64,000 bases of DNA, taken from NCBI RefSeq assembly GCF_000725385.1, contig NZ_CP008884.1, positions 2,790,001 through 2,854,000 of the forward strand. Reading direction: 5' to 3'. The notes under the pieces are model-generated. The model was not told the DNA's origin and made no database searches. It was given only the letters and a program-made list of their open reading frames with translations. A program made the position numbers and the translations under genes. The DNA comes from Dyella japonica A8. GTDB taxonomy: Bacteria > Pseudomonadota > Gammaproteobacteria > Xanthomonadales > Rhodanobacteraceae. Each line of letters begins with the position of its first letter. The stretch's first letter is position 1. This document shows, piece after piece, positions 12,423 through 20,149 of this stretch.

Positions 12423-13358
12423 ATGAAGAAAGTTCCAACCCTCGACATCCGTCGTTACGACACGGACCGTGCCGCGTTCGTCGCCGAGCTGGGCAACGCG
12501 TACCGTGAATACGGCTTCTGCTGCATCAGCGGGCACGGCATTCCGCGCGAGCTGATCGACGGCGCCTACGAGTCGTTCCAGCAGTTCTTCGCACTGCCCG
12601 CCGAAACGAAGATGAAGTACAACGTGCCGGGTAGTGGCGGCGCGCGCGGCTACACGCCGTACAAGGTGGAAACGGCGAAGGACAGCAAGTACGCAGACCT
12701 CAAGGAGTTCTGGCACATCGGCCGCGAGATCGCGCGCGACTCGAAGTTCGCCGACGTGATGCCGCCCAACATCTGGCCGTCGGAGATCAAGGATTTCCAG
12801 AAGAACGGCTACGGCCTGTTCGAGGCGCTGGACCAGCTAGGTTCGCGCGTGCTGCGCGCGCTGGCATTGCACATCGACCTGCCCGAGCATTTCTTCGACG
12901 ACAAGATCGACCAGGGCAACTCCATTCTGCGCCCGATCCATTACCCGCCCATCACCGAAGACAACGTCCCCAACGTGCGCGCAGGCGCCCACGAGGACAT
13001 CAACTTCATCACGCTGCTGGTGGGGGCCAGCGCGGAAGGCCTGGAAGTGCTGACGCGCGAGGGCGAGTGGCTGCCGATCACCACCGAGGGCGATGCCATC
13101 GTGGTCAACATCGGCGACATGCTGCAGCGCCTGACCAACCACGTGTACCCGTCCACTTCGCACCGCGTGGTGAATCCGCAGAACGAGAACTCGCGCAAGC
13201 CGCGTTACTCGGTGCCGTACTTCCTGCATCCGAACCCGGATGTGGTGCTGGATCCGCTGCCGCAGACGGTGACGGCGGACAATCCGAGTCGCTACGACAC
13301 CAGCATCACGTCGCACGAGTATCTGCTTGAGCGTTTGCGTGAGATCAAGCTGATCTGA
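12423..13358 (+). CDS. 2-oxoglutarate/Fe(II) oxygenase, isopenicillin N synthase family
   Basis: A non-haem iron oxygenase of the isopenicillin-N-synthase/flavonol-synthase fold, 311 residues. The N-terminal DIOX_N region (about 5-110, with YGFCCISGHGIP) is followed by the Fe(II)/2OG domain: HxD in AHEDINFITLL, distal His in TSHRVVNP and the 2OG-binding R-x-S in KPRYSVPYF. The start is the ATG at 12423; the in-frame extension upstream has no homology. This family includes many enzymes of unknown substrate, and the neighbours (glmM, an SDR) do not identify one. A 7-bp hairpin, GGGGCCT/AGGCCCC, lies at 12318-12333 between glmM and this gene. Confidence 0.88.
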   Translation: MKKVPTLDIRRYDTDRAAFVAELGNAYREYGFCCISGHGIPRELIDGAYESFQQFFALPAETKMKYNVPGSGGARGYTPYKVETAKDSKYADLKEFWHIGREIARDSKFADVMPPNIWPSEIKDFQKNGYGLFEALDQLGSRVLRALALHIDLPEHFFDDKIDQGNSILRPIHYPPITEDNVPNVRAGAHEDINFITLLVGASAEGLEVLTREGEWLPITTEGDAIVVNIGDMLQRLTNHVYPSTSHRVVNPQNENSRKPRYSVPYFLHPNPDVVLDPLPQTVTADNPSRYDTSITSHEYLLERLREIKLI

Positions 13359-13375
13359 TCACGCCAGGATGGGCA

Positions 13376-13410
13376 CCCTCTCCCCTAGGGGAGAGGGTTC
13401 GGGCGAGGGG
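13376..13410. repeat. Palindromic CTCTCCCC repeat
   Basis: A perfect 22-bp palindrome, CCCTCTCCCC-TA-GGGGAGAGGG (13376-13397), is followed by TTCGGGCGAGGGG. The same words (CTCTCCCC, GGGAGAG, CGAGGGG) recur in the compound repeat at 58473-58665. It sits between the convergent oxygenase and SDR genes and could work as a bidirectional hairpin, but it has no T-run. Confidence 0.7.
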
Positions 13411-13439
13411 CTAGCCCACCACGGCCGCTCAAAAATGCC

Positions 13440-14255
13440 TCAATCCAGCGCACCCAGATCCCGATACCGCTTCGACTCCTTCGCCGACAGCCACAGCGTG
13501 AATTTGTCTGGCAGCAGCTTCATCATCGCCTTGATGAAGCGGTTCACGCGTCCGGTCACGTGCACCACGTCGCCGCGCTCGGTGGCCTCATAACCCTCCC
13601 GCACCACCGCCTCGGCGCTCTGCCACATGAATGTCGGCAGCTTGTTCATCAGCTGGCGAGTGCCGGTGACATCGTGGAATTCCGACCATGTGAAGCCCGG
13701 GCAGAGCGCACAGACGTGGATGCCGTGCTGCCTGTTCTCCAGCGCGAGGGACTGGGAGAACTTGATCAGATAGGCCTTGCTCGCCGCGTACAGCGTATGC
13801 CCCGCCGAGCCGGGTGCATGCCCCGCCAGCGAGGCCACGTTGACGATGCGGCCGTAGCCGCGCTCGCGCATGCCCGGCAGCAGGCGCCAGGCCAGTTCAG
13901 CAGGCGCGATCATCAGCACACGGAAAAAGGCCTCGTGGACTGGCCACGGCGCGGCGTCGAACGTGCCCGGCACGCCGTAACCGGCGTTGTTGATGAGCCA
14001 GTCCACCCTAAGTCCACGTGCATCCAGTGCCTCGCATAGGCGGGGTACCGCGGCGGGGCCGGCCAGATCGGCAGGGAGCACAGTCACTGTGGTCTGGTGC
14101 TGGTCTCGCAGTTCCTGCGCCAACGCCTCAAGCCGCTCCACCCGGCGTGCGGTCAGCACCAGGTCGTGGCCCTGGGCGGCAAGCTCGCGGGCAAAGGCGG
14201 CGCCGATGCCGGCAGAGGCGCCGGTGACCAGGCTGAGTGGGCGGCTGGGTGGCAT
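13440..14255 (-). CDS. Short-chain dehydrogenase/reductase
   Basis: An NAD(P)-dependent oxidoreductase of the classical SDR type, 271 residues. The Rossmann nucleotide loop is TGASAGIGAAFA (about residues 9-20), NNAGYG marks the central strand, and the catalytic triad appears as Ser in NVASLAGH and YAASKAYLIKF (Tyr-x3-Lys). The start is the ATG at 14255 with an excellent AAGGAGA site a few bases before it; an upstream ATG at 14300 lacks one. The C-terminal region is basic. The substrate is unknown. It is divergent from tpiA. Confidence 0.9.
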   Translation of the reverse strand: MPPSRPLSLVTGASAGIGAAFARELAAQGHDLVLTARRVERLEALAQELRDQHQTTVTVLPADLAGPAAVPRLCEALDARGLRVDWLINNAGYGVPGTFDAAPWPVHEAFFRVLMIAPAELAWRLLPGMRERGYGRIVNVASLAGHAPGSAGHTLYAASKAYLIKFSQSLALENRQHGIHVCALCPGFTWSEFHDVTGTRQLMNKLPTFMWQSAEAVVREGYEATERGDVVHVTGRVNRFIKAMMKLLPDKFTLWLSAKESKRYRDLGALD

Positions 14256-14376
14256 CAAGTGGTCTCCTTGTGGTTCTTCTGATTTTTTCCGTAAAGGCAA
14301 GGGCTTGTCGTTGCCTCGTTGCCAGTGGCATGGTCGGACGTTAAGCTTTCGGGTTTATACGCAAGGGAAGACGCGC

Positions 14377-15126
14377 ATGCGCAAGAAACTCGTCGCCGGC
14401 AACTGGAAGATGCATGGTAGCCGCAGCATGGCGACCGCCCTGGTCGGTGACATCGCCGCGGCCCTGCCTCCCGATATCGACGTGGTGGTGATCCCGCCGT
14501 TCCCGTACCTGGGCGAGTTGGCGACGCAGCATGCGGGTTCCGGCCTCGGCTTCGGTGGCCAGGATGTGAGCGAGCACCAGGGGCAGGGCGCCTATACGGG
14601 CGAAGTGTCCGCGGCGATGCTGGCCGACGTGGGCGCGCAATGGGTGCTGGTCGGGCACTCCGAGCGTCGCCAGTATCACCACGAAACCAGCGAACTGGTG
14701 GCGCGCAAGTTTGCAGCCGCGCGCGCCGGTGGCCTCACCCCGATTCTCTGCGTGGGTGAAACGCTGGCCGAGCGCGAAAACGGGCTTACCGAAGCCGTCG
14801 TCGCGCGCCAGCTCAAGGCGGTGATCGAGCTGGACGGCATCGCCAGCTTCGATACGGCCGTGATCGCCTACGAGCCCGTCTGGGCCATTGGCACTGGCCA
14901 TACCGCCACGCCGGAGCAGGCCCAGCATGTTCATGCGTTCATCCGTAGCCAACTGGAAAAAGAAGATGCTATGATTGCCCGTCTGACCCGACTGCTTTAC
15001 GGCGGAAGTGTCAAAGCGGCGAATGCTGCGGACTTGTTCGCGCAGCCGGACGTAGATGGTGGGTTGATCGGGGGCGCCTCGCTGGCATCGGCCGATTTTC
15101 TCGGGATCTGCGCGGCGGCCTACTGA
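14377..15126 (+). CDS. tpiA: Triosephosphate isomerase
   Basis: Interconverts dihydroxyacetone phosphate and glyceraldehyde-3-phosphate in glycolysis. It has 249 residues with N-terminal [12 protein letters not shown] (catalytic Lys), VGHSERR (catalytic His), [11 protein letters not shown] (catalytic Glu) and the phosphate loop [11 protein letters not shown]. The start is the ATG at 14377; the frame runs open far upstream but that part is the shadow of the SDR gene. A weak promoter (TTGCCA at 14319, 17-base spacer, TAAGCT) could serve it. secG follows after 25 bases. Confidence 0.97.
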   Translation: MRKKLVAGNWKMHGSRSMATALVGDIAAALPPDIDVVVIPPFPYLGELATQHAGSGLGFGGQDVSEHQGQGAYTGEVSAAMLADVGAQWVLVGHSERRQYHHETSELVARKFAAARAGGLTPILCVGETLAERENGLTEAVVARQLKAVIELDGIASFDTAVIAYEPVWAIGTGHTATPEQAQHVHAFIRSQLEKEDAMIARLTRLLYGGSVKAANAADLFAQPDVDGGLIGGASLASADFLGICAAAY

Positions 15127-15151
15127 GCACCACGGACTCTTAAAGAGAACC

Positions 15152-15598
15152 ATGTTCGTCATCTTCAGCGTCTTCTACATTCTGATCGCCGCGGCGATGA
15201 TCGTGCTGATCCTGATGCAGCGCGGCGCCGGTGCGGACGCGGGCTCCGGTTTCGGCGGCGGCGCATCCGCCACCGTGTTCGGTGCGCGTGGCTCGGCAAG
15301 CTTCCTCACCCGCACCACTGCGGTGCTCGCTGCGCTGTTCTTCGCGTTGAGCCTTGGCATGGGTATCTACCTGGGCCACAACGGCAAGGCGCAGAGCGAC
15401 ACCGGCAGTGATCTGGGCGTGATGTCGGGTCTTGCCAACAAGCCGGCGGCAACGCAGAATGCGCAGCCCGCCGCCCCGGCCAACGCGGAAATCCCGCAGG
15501 CCACGAAGCCGGCGCAGGGCGATGTCCCCGCTGCCACGGCTCCGGCCAAGCCCTCGGGTGACGTGCCGGCCGCGACGGAACCGGCGAAGAAAAACTAA
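15152..15598 (+). CDS. secG: Protein translocase subunit SecG
   Basis: An inner-membrane accessory subunit of the SecYEG channel. It has two membrane segments (about residues 2-22 and 52-72), with the conserved cytoplasmic loop ILMQRGAGADAGSGFGGG and FGARGSASFLTRTT between them. The C-terminal third is a low-complexity Ala/Pro/Lys tail with two copies of GDVPAAT, seen in many relatives of this order. The 148 residues are long for SecG because of that tail. tpiA-secG-tRNA-Leu is a conserved order. Confidence 0.96.
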   Translation: MFVIFSVFYILIAAAMIVLILMQRGAGADAGSGFGGGASATVFGARGSASFLTRTTAVLAALFFALSLGMGIYLGHNGKAQSDTGSDLGVMSGLANKPAATQNAQPAAPANAEIPQATKPAQGDVPAATAPAKPSGDVPAATEPAKKN

Positions 15599-15609
15599 GT
15601 AAGACACCT

Positions 15610-15694
15610 GCCCAGGTGGCGGAATTGGTAGACGCACTACCTTGAGGTGGTAGCGCCGAGAGGCGTGGGGGTTCGAGTCCCCCCTTGGGCACCA
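15610..15694 (+). tRNA. tRNA-Leu (anticodon GAG)
   Basis: The 85-nt gene folds fully: acceptor stem GCCCAGG with CTTGGGC, D-arm GCGGAATTGGTAGACGC, anticodon stem CTACC/GGTAG around loop TTGAGGT (anticodon GAG), a class II variable arm CGCCGAGAGGCG, T-arm GGGGGTTCGAGTCCCCCC, and an encoded CCA end. It lies 11 bases after secG. Its 3' end borders an integrase remnant, marking it as a used integration site. Confidence 0.98.
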
Positions 15695-15730
15695 ATCGAA
15701 GTTTCAGCGAGTCTCTGTGAGTCTCATGGA

Positions 15731-15766
15731 ACACAAAAAAACCCGACGCATATGCGGGTTTTTTTT
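15731..15766 (+). terminator. Terminator after secG-tRNA-Leu
   Basis: A stem of CCCG..GCAT (with a 2-nt bulge) against ATGCGGG, with A-runs before and TTTTTTTT after, forms a rho-independent terminator. The symmetric A/T runs would let it work in both directions. Confidence 0.88.
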
Positions 15767-15807
15767 GTGTCTGCGGTTCTCAGGGTGTCTCAGCGAATCT
15801 CAGATTG

Positions 15808-15848
15808 TTGTGTATGCTCTTGTGTATGAAAGCGAATTTCATACACAA
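15808..15848. promoter_or_regulatory. Perfect 29-bp inverted repeat with extra half-site
   Basis: TTGTGTATGAAA (15820-15831), a 5-base spacer and TTTCATACACAA (15837-15848) form a perfect 12-bp-arm inverted repeat. A third TTGTGTATG lies just upstream (15808-15816). This is AT-rich against the GC-rich surroundings and sits at the border between the tRNA-Leu and the integrase remnant. It looks like a repressor operator or recombinase arm-site array left from the inserted element; which of these is inference. Confidence 0.6.
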
Positions 15849-15851
15849 AAT

Positions 15852-16115
15852 GGTCCCCGCAAATGCCTACGCGCTCTCGAAGCGCAGCGCGACGCCAAGC
15901 AGGGCAAGGTAACGGCGGGCACGCGCAAGGTGATGCAGGCCGCTGCGGATGCGGTGGGTGCCGGACAGGCTGCGGAACAACTTGCCAAGGCTAAGGCTGA
16001 GCAGGCGTCCCTTCGTGCGGTGTCTGTTCGCTGGCTTGCTGAGAAGCGTCCAAGCTGAGCGCAGCAGACCTATCGTAAGGCGCGGCTTGTGGTGGATTCG
16101 TATCTCGTCCGAATG
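15852..16115 (+). pseudogene. Broken tyrosine integrase (phage-type) remnant
   Basis: One reading frame gives a charged helical stretch, then SLRAVSVRWLAEKRPS, a TGA stop at 16056-16058, and in the same frame AQQTYRKARLVVDSYLVRM. Read through, this resembles the arm-binding/core-binding boundary of DUF4102-type phage integrases, in which a Trp is expected exactly where the TGA stands (TGG to TGA). The N-terminal DUF4102 domain and the whole catalytic domain (R..HxxR..Y) are absent. Position directly after tRNA-Leu is the typical place for such a gene. The assignment rests on pattern resemblance only. Confidence 0.55.
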
Positions 16116-16297
16116 TCGTCCCACGTACAACACGAAGGGGCCGACATGGTACGAAGCACTCCCTCCAGAACCGCGCTGCGTCCAAAAGCGGCCCAGCCCA
16201 CGATCATGCTACAGCTCGTCATTCTCGGTGGTGAAGCTCCACGAGGAACGCCTCCAGACGGGGAGGGAGCTGGTAAGTTATTGGCGGCTCCTTTGGG

Positions 16298-17092
16298 ATG
16301 AACGTTATGAGCAACCTCACGAACGCCATGTCCGCCGACTATTCACAGTTGGAGCGGGAGTTCGAGAATCGGTTGCAAGTGTTTTGCGATGAGGTGGAGG
16401 CGGCTAACCAATACTTCTTTGCCTTCATGACGCTCCACGCAGAATACGCTCAGCGTGCGGAAGTGCGGACGCTTTTCGACAACCACGATCTCGTTACAAG
16501 AACTTTGCTGTCCAGCCTACAGGCGGCCTTATTCCTCGCTCTTGGGCGTATCTTTGATGATCGCTCCAGGCACACCATCCATTCGCTACTCAAGTGCGCC
16601 AATGAGAACCGCAGGTTGTTCTCACACATCGCGCTTCGTGCGCGCAAAGAGCGGGCGGCAGCCAATTGGGCTGAGTGGATCGAGGCCTTCATGGAGGGAA
16701 AGCACGAGCCGACCGATCAACACTTCCGGGAGTTGAGGAAGCAGATCAAGCCCCACCGACAGGTCTATGCCGAGAAGTTGGATGCGATCAGGGACAAGTG
16801 GTTCGCCCACCGAGACTCCGATAAGGACGAGGCCAATAAGCTATTCGCGGTCACTTCCATCGATCAGATCGAGAAGTTATTGGGGTTCCTGATTGCGTTC
16901 CACCAAGCACTGTGGAAGGCATATCACGACGGGGAGCCTCTTGTGGTTGACCAGAGCTACAAGAACCCGACTGAGGCACGCACACACCTGTGGGCACCTC
17001 AGGGTGATTTCACGATTCAGAAGCGCATCACGAAGCAAACCAAGGAGTTTTTGGACCGGGCTACATCTGGCTCCAAGTCGCTCGCTCATTAG
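16298..17092 (+). CDS. HEPN/AbiU2-like protein, candidate abortive-infection gene
   Basis: A soluble helical protein of 264 residues. The key feature is RDKWFAHRDSDK: Arg165-x5-His171 followed by Arg-Asp, matching the R-x4-6-H motif of HEPN RNases and the RDKxxAHRD form I associate with the AbiU2 HEPN family (known in abortive infection). The rest is helical with no signal peptide or membrane segment. Base composition is visibly lower in GC than the flanking core genes, and the gene sits between an integrase remnant and a transposase fragment, so it was probably acquired. No partner nucleotidyltransferase or antitoxin gene is seen beside it. Start codons at 16307 and 16328 are also possible. 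Confidence 0.72.
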   Translation: MNVMSNLTNAMSADYSQLEREFENRLQVFCDEVEAANQYFFAFMTLHAEYAQRAEVRTLFDNHDLVTRTLLSSLQAALFLALGRIFDDRSRHTIHSLLKCANENRRLFSHIALRARKERAAANWAEWIEAFMEGKHEPTDQHFRELRKQIKPHRQVYAEKLDAIRDKWFAHRDSDKDEANKLFAVTSIDQIEKLLGFLIAFHQALWKAYHDGEPLVVDQSYKNPTEARTHLWAPQGDFTIQKRITKQTKEFLDRATSGSKSLAH

Positions 17093-17672
17093 TTGTCGTA
17101 GAAGTTTTCAGGGTCGTGTTGTACCTTGAGCGACCGTCTAGCGATGCGGCGTCATTAAGGGCTCAACGAATCCACGGCGCTCGCGGTCGTCTCAAGGTAG
17201 GGCGAGCAATTACTCTCCAGCTCCTTCTTCGGCAGTCACGCCGCAGGCTGATCCTCTGTGGCCGGTGAGCCGCTCGCCGAATGGCAAAACAAGCAGCTGA
17301 CTGTGGAGTGAGCTTCGCTGGCGAAGGCAATGCCGCGTCAGCGTTGCCGAGCAAAAAAAGACACGTTCCCTCAACCTGGCCATATGGAGGTTCTAGGTCG
17401 GCCCTATGGACTCATGCCTTTAGTCATGCCGACGCCGATCCGTCACAGCGATCAAGGATCGCCGTACACGGGCATGGCCTGCATCTCGCCCCTCTTTGAG
17501 CACGAGGCCTGCGTTACCTACGCGTCAGCCTCCCTTCACGATTCCGCAAGAACAATCGGTCATGTTTGGTCGCAAGCGGTGGGCTTGTGCAGAACATGAA
17601 CCTGACGCCAGGCACTGGCCGGATAGCCGGCTGGATGGCCAGACGTCGGATCGAAGGGATGGGTGCAACCTC
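17093..17672. other. Non-coding decayed region between HEPN gene and polysaccharide locus
   Basis: No intact gene is seen in these 580 bases. Composition is mixed and reading frames are short. The only recognisable item is a transposase-like fragment at 17425-17500. The promoter of the following deacetylase gene must lie in the last part. Confidence 0.6.
17425..17500 (+). pseudogene. Possible IS3-type transposase fragment
   Basis: One frame reads PIRHSDQGSPYTGMA (17435-17479). The HSDxGSxYT word is the hallmark around the second catalytic Asp of the rve integrase core in IS3-family OrfB transposases. Nothing else of the protein is recognisable and no terminal repeats are seen, so this would be a small relic. 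It could be chance, but its location among other mobile relics supports it. Confidence 0.4.
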
Positions 17673-18653
17673 ATGCCAGGTATATTTACCGTCTCACTGG
17701 ATCTTGAGTTGTACTGGGGCGTGCGCGATAAGCGCAGCATCCAGGACTACGAAGAGAACCTGCGTGGTGAGCGTCGGGCCATCAGCGAGATGCTCGACAC
17801 GTTCGACGCCCATGGGGTGCATGCCACCTGGGCGACGTTGGGTTTCCTGTTTTTCACCGATATCGTCGAACTTCGTGCGCGGTTGCCAAGCGATACACCA
17901 GCGTATCGCAACAGCAAACTGTCACCCTATCGCTATATCGAGGAACACGAGTGGGGCGCGGATGATCAATATCACTTCGCACCTGAGGTGATCGACCTGA
18001 TCCGGGGCTACACGGGACAGGAGATCGGGACGCATACGTTCTCGCACTACTACTGCCTGGAGCCGGGACAGACGGCCGAGGCGTTCCGGGCCGACATGGC
18101 CGCGGCGATCGATACGGCCAGGGCGCGAGGCATCGAGATCCAGAGCCTGGTATTTCCGCGCAACCAGGGCAATCCTGAGTACCTATCCTTGCTGCAGGAG
18201 CTTGGGATCCGCTGCTATCGAGGCAACGAAGCTGCGCCGTTCTATACGGCGAGAAACCAGGAACAGCAAGGGGCGATCGTTCGCGGCCTGCGATTGCTGG
18301 ATGCCTACCTCAACGTGACCGGGCACAACACCTACAGCTTCGAGGAATGCGCGCAGACGCGTCCGTTCAACATACCCTCCAGTCGCTTCCTTCGCCCGTA
18401 CTCTCCGTCGTTTGCGTGGATGGATGAGCTACGACTGCATCGCATCAAGCGTGCCATGCGGCACGCAGCGATCCATCATCGTCTGTTCCATCTGTGGTGG
18501 CATCCGCACAATTTCGGTGCGCACGTGGCAGAGAACCAGCGTTTTCTGGGCAAGATCCTTGCGTACTACCAGCAGCTGCAGCGGCGCTACGGCATGCAGT
18601 CGTTGAACATGGGGGAAATATCCAACCTGTTGGAGCACATGCATGCCGGATAG
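17673..18653 (+). CDS. Polysaccharide deacetylase (NodB-like) family protein
   Basis: A predicted metal-dependent N-deacetylase (carbohydrate esterase 4 fold) of 326 residues. N-terminal TVSLDLELYWG carries the catalytic/metal acidic residues and GTHTFSHYYC the metal-binding His-x3-His; the distal motif is WWHPHNFG. The start is the ATG at 17673 (MPGIFTVSLD); the frame is open further upstream with no family residues. There is no signal peptide, so it is probably cytoplasmic and acts on a nucleotide- or lipid-linked sugar. It overlaps the formyltransferase gene by 11 bases, suggesting a coupled deacetylation/formylation step. Confidence 0.87.
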   Translation: MPGIFTVSLDLELYWGVRDKRSIQDYEENLRGERRAISEMLDTFDAHGVHATWATLGFLFFTDIVELRARLPSDTPAYRNSKLSPYRYIEEHEWGADDQYHFAPEVIDLIRGYTGQEIGTHTFSHYYCLEPGQTAEAFRADMAAAIDTARARGIEIQSLVFPRNQGNPEYLSLLQELGIRCYRGNEAAPFYTARNQEQQGAIVRGLRLLDAYLNVTGHNTYSFEECAQTRPFNIPSSRFLRPYSPSFAWMDELRLHRIKRAMRHAAIHHRLFHLWWHPHNFGAHVAENQRFLGKILAYYQQLQRRYGMQSLNMGEISNLLEHMHAG

Positions 18654-19413
18654 GCCGCGCGTCGTGCTTCTGGCAGGGGATGGCCTTTCCACGAAGCTCA
18701 TGTACAACGGCTTGCGTGCCAACTGCGATATCGTCGCAGTGGTAATGGAGGAGAAACCTTCGTCCGTGACGATGATCCGGCACCGGATGAAGACGCTTGG
18801 GTGGTTCACCACCTTGGGACAGGTCGCCTTCATCGCCTACAGCCGATGGCTCGGCAAGGCCTCACAGGCAAGGCTGCAGGAGCTTCTGCGGCGCTACGGG
18901 CTGGATGATGCGCCGATTCCTGGCGAAGTCACCACGCGCGTAGCCAGTGCCAATCGACGCGAAGTCATGCGCCTGCTCAAGACGTGGGCGCCCGATGCCA
19001 TCGTGGTGAACGGCACGCGCATTCTCTCGGGGAAATTGCTGGGTTCCGTCGACGCCCCTTTCATCAATACTCACATGGGCATCACGCCCGCTTATCGGGG
19101 CGTGCATGGGGGGTATTGGGCCCTTGCCATGAATGATCGCGCACGCTGCGGTGTCACCGTACATATGGTTGACGAAGGTGTCGACACGGGCGGTGTTCTG
19201 TATCAATCCACCATCGATGTCGAAGACAGGGACAACTTCACCACCTATCCCATCCATCAAATGGCCAAGGCGATCCCCTTGATGCAGGCGGCAATCCAGG
19301 ACGCGGCGGAGGGACGACTGGACCCTCGTGTCGAGGGTGGCACGTCGAAGCAGTGGTATCACCCCACGCTTCTGTTCTATCTCAAGCAGCGGCTGCTGAA
19401 GGGCATCAAGTGA
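18643..19413 (+). CDS. Formyltransferase-family protein (sugar N-formyltransferase candidate)
   Basis: A protein of 256 residues whose central part is a formyl-transferase domain: INTHMGITPAYRGVHGGYWAL resembles the N-x-HxSxLPxxRG catalytic region of Fmt/PurN/ArnA, and VTVHMVDEGVDTGGVLYQ matches the following strand (the VHxxxxxxDxG motif). In ordinary sugar N-formyltransferases the catalytic triad is Asn-His-Asp, and all three are present here. Translation is coupled to the upstream deacetylase by an 11-base overlap. The inferred role is N-formylation of an amino sugar exposed by that deacetylase, using 10-formyl-tetrahydrofolate. It is too short and divergent to be Fmt. Confidence 0.82.
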   Translation: MPDRPRVVLLAGDGLSTKLMYNGLRANCDIVAVVMEEKPSSVTMIRHRMKTLGWFTTLGQVAFIAYSRWLGKASQARLQELLRRYGLDDAPIPGEVTTRVASANRREVMRLLKTWAPDAIVVNGTRILSGKLLGSVDAPFINTHMGITPAYRGVHGGYWALAMNDRARCGVTVHMVDEGVDTGGVLYQSTIDVEDRDNFTTYPIHQMAKAIPLMQAAIQDAAEGRLDPRVEGGTSKQWYHPTLLFYLKQRLLKGIK

Positions 19414-20149
19414 CTGCCCGCTGACCTGTGCGGCGCCATGATCCGCAGCGTGCACCATGCGCGCAGTACTCCCGTTGGGGCTGAGAGAGTGCCGGCGAAG
19501 CTGCGCTATACATGAGCCCTGTGGAGCGTTGCCACTACATGAAGGCTCACCGCGCTTCTTCGAGCGTAGCCAAGGTGATGCTCTCATATGGTCGGCGTCG
19601 ACCCATCGGGCTGCGGGCCAAGGACGAGCGCGTACCGCACGAACGCGCGTGTGAAAGTGGCGACGCCCATCGATTCGTTCCGCGTCATTCACGTTGAATA
19701 TCTTGAGTGATGGTTCCGTGGTCACCGCGGCGAGTTCATGACCCGTGCGTGCTCACGGAGCGCTTCGTGTCCAAACGGTGAAGGCGTTTCGTCAGTGCCA
19801 CGAAAGACCATTCATGATCAGCGTGGTCATTGCGCTCTTTGCGAGTCGGCTTGACGCTTGTTCAAGCGATGAATACTGAATCGCTTGGATATCGCGAAAC
19901 CCTTGCTGCACGCGAATGGCGCGGTAAATGCGGGAATTTTTCCGGTCTTGTTCGGCAAAGGTTCACGGTAAGAATCGTAGTTAGTTAGTTCTTCTCGACG
20001 GATCGATGTACCTGGCAATCGTCGGAACGCAACAGCCAGGCGTTGCAGAATTTTGGGATTCCGCTCGTTGTTGATTCCCTCATCAGACAGGGGCCCCATG
20101 GCTGGCGTCGTTGACGTCGGTCGATGTCATCACAGGAGCCCGAAACACT
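19414..20149. other. Long leader region upstream of the wzb-wzc operon
   Basis: No convincing gene lies in these 736 bases. The stretch from about 19790 to 20000 is clearly richer in A/T than its neighbours, which suits a promoter and a long 5' untranslated region. I see no JUMPstart/ops element. A 90-codon minus-strand frame here lacks a ribosome site and any family resemblance. Confidence 0.55.

Noticed and set aside
17281..17599. Overlapping short plus-strand frames between the HEPN gene and the deacetylase
   Set aside because: None has a ribosome site; the only meaningful part is the HSDQGS-like transposase relic, listed as a fragment instead.
19827..20099. A 90-codon minus-strand frame in the leader before wzb
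   Set aside because: No ribosome site, no domain, and it lies in an AT-richer presumably regulatory stretch; could be re-examined if conserved in relatives.
19414..20149. c-di-GMP (GEMM) riboswitch or ops element before the polysaccharide operon
   Set aside because: No GEMM core or GGCGGTAG motif is visible by eye; a covariance-model search would be needed to exclude a diverged one.
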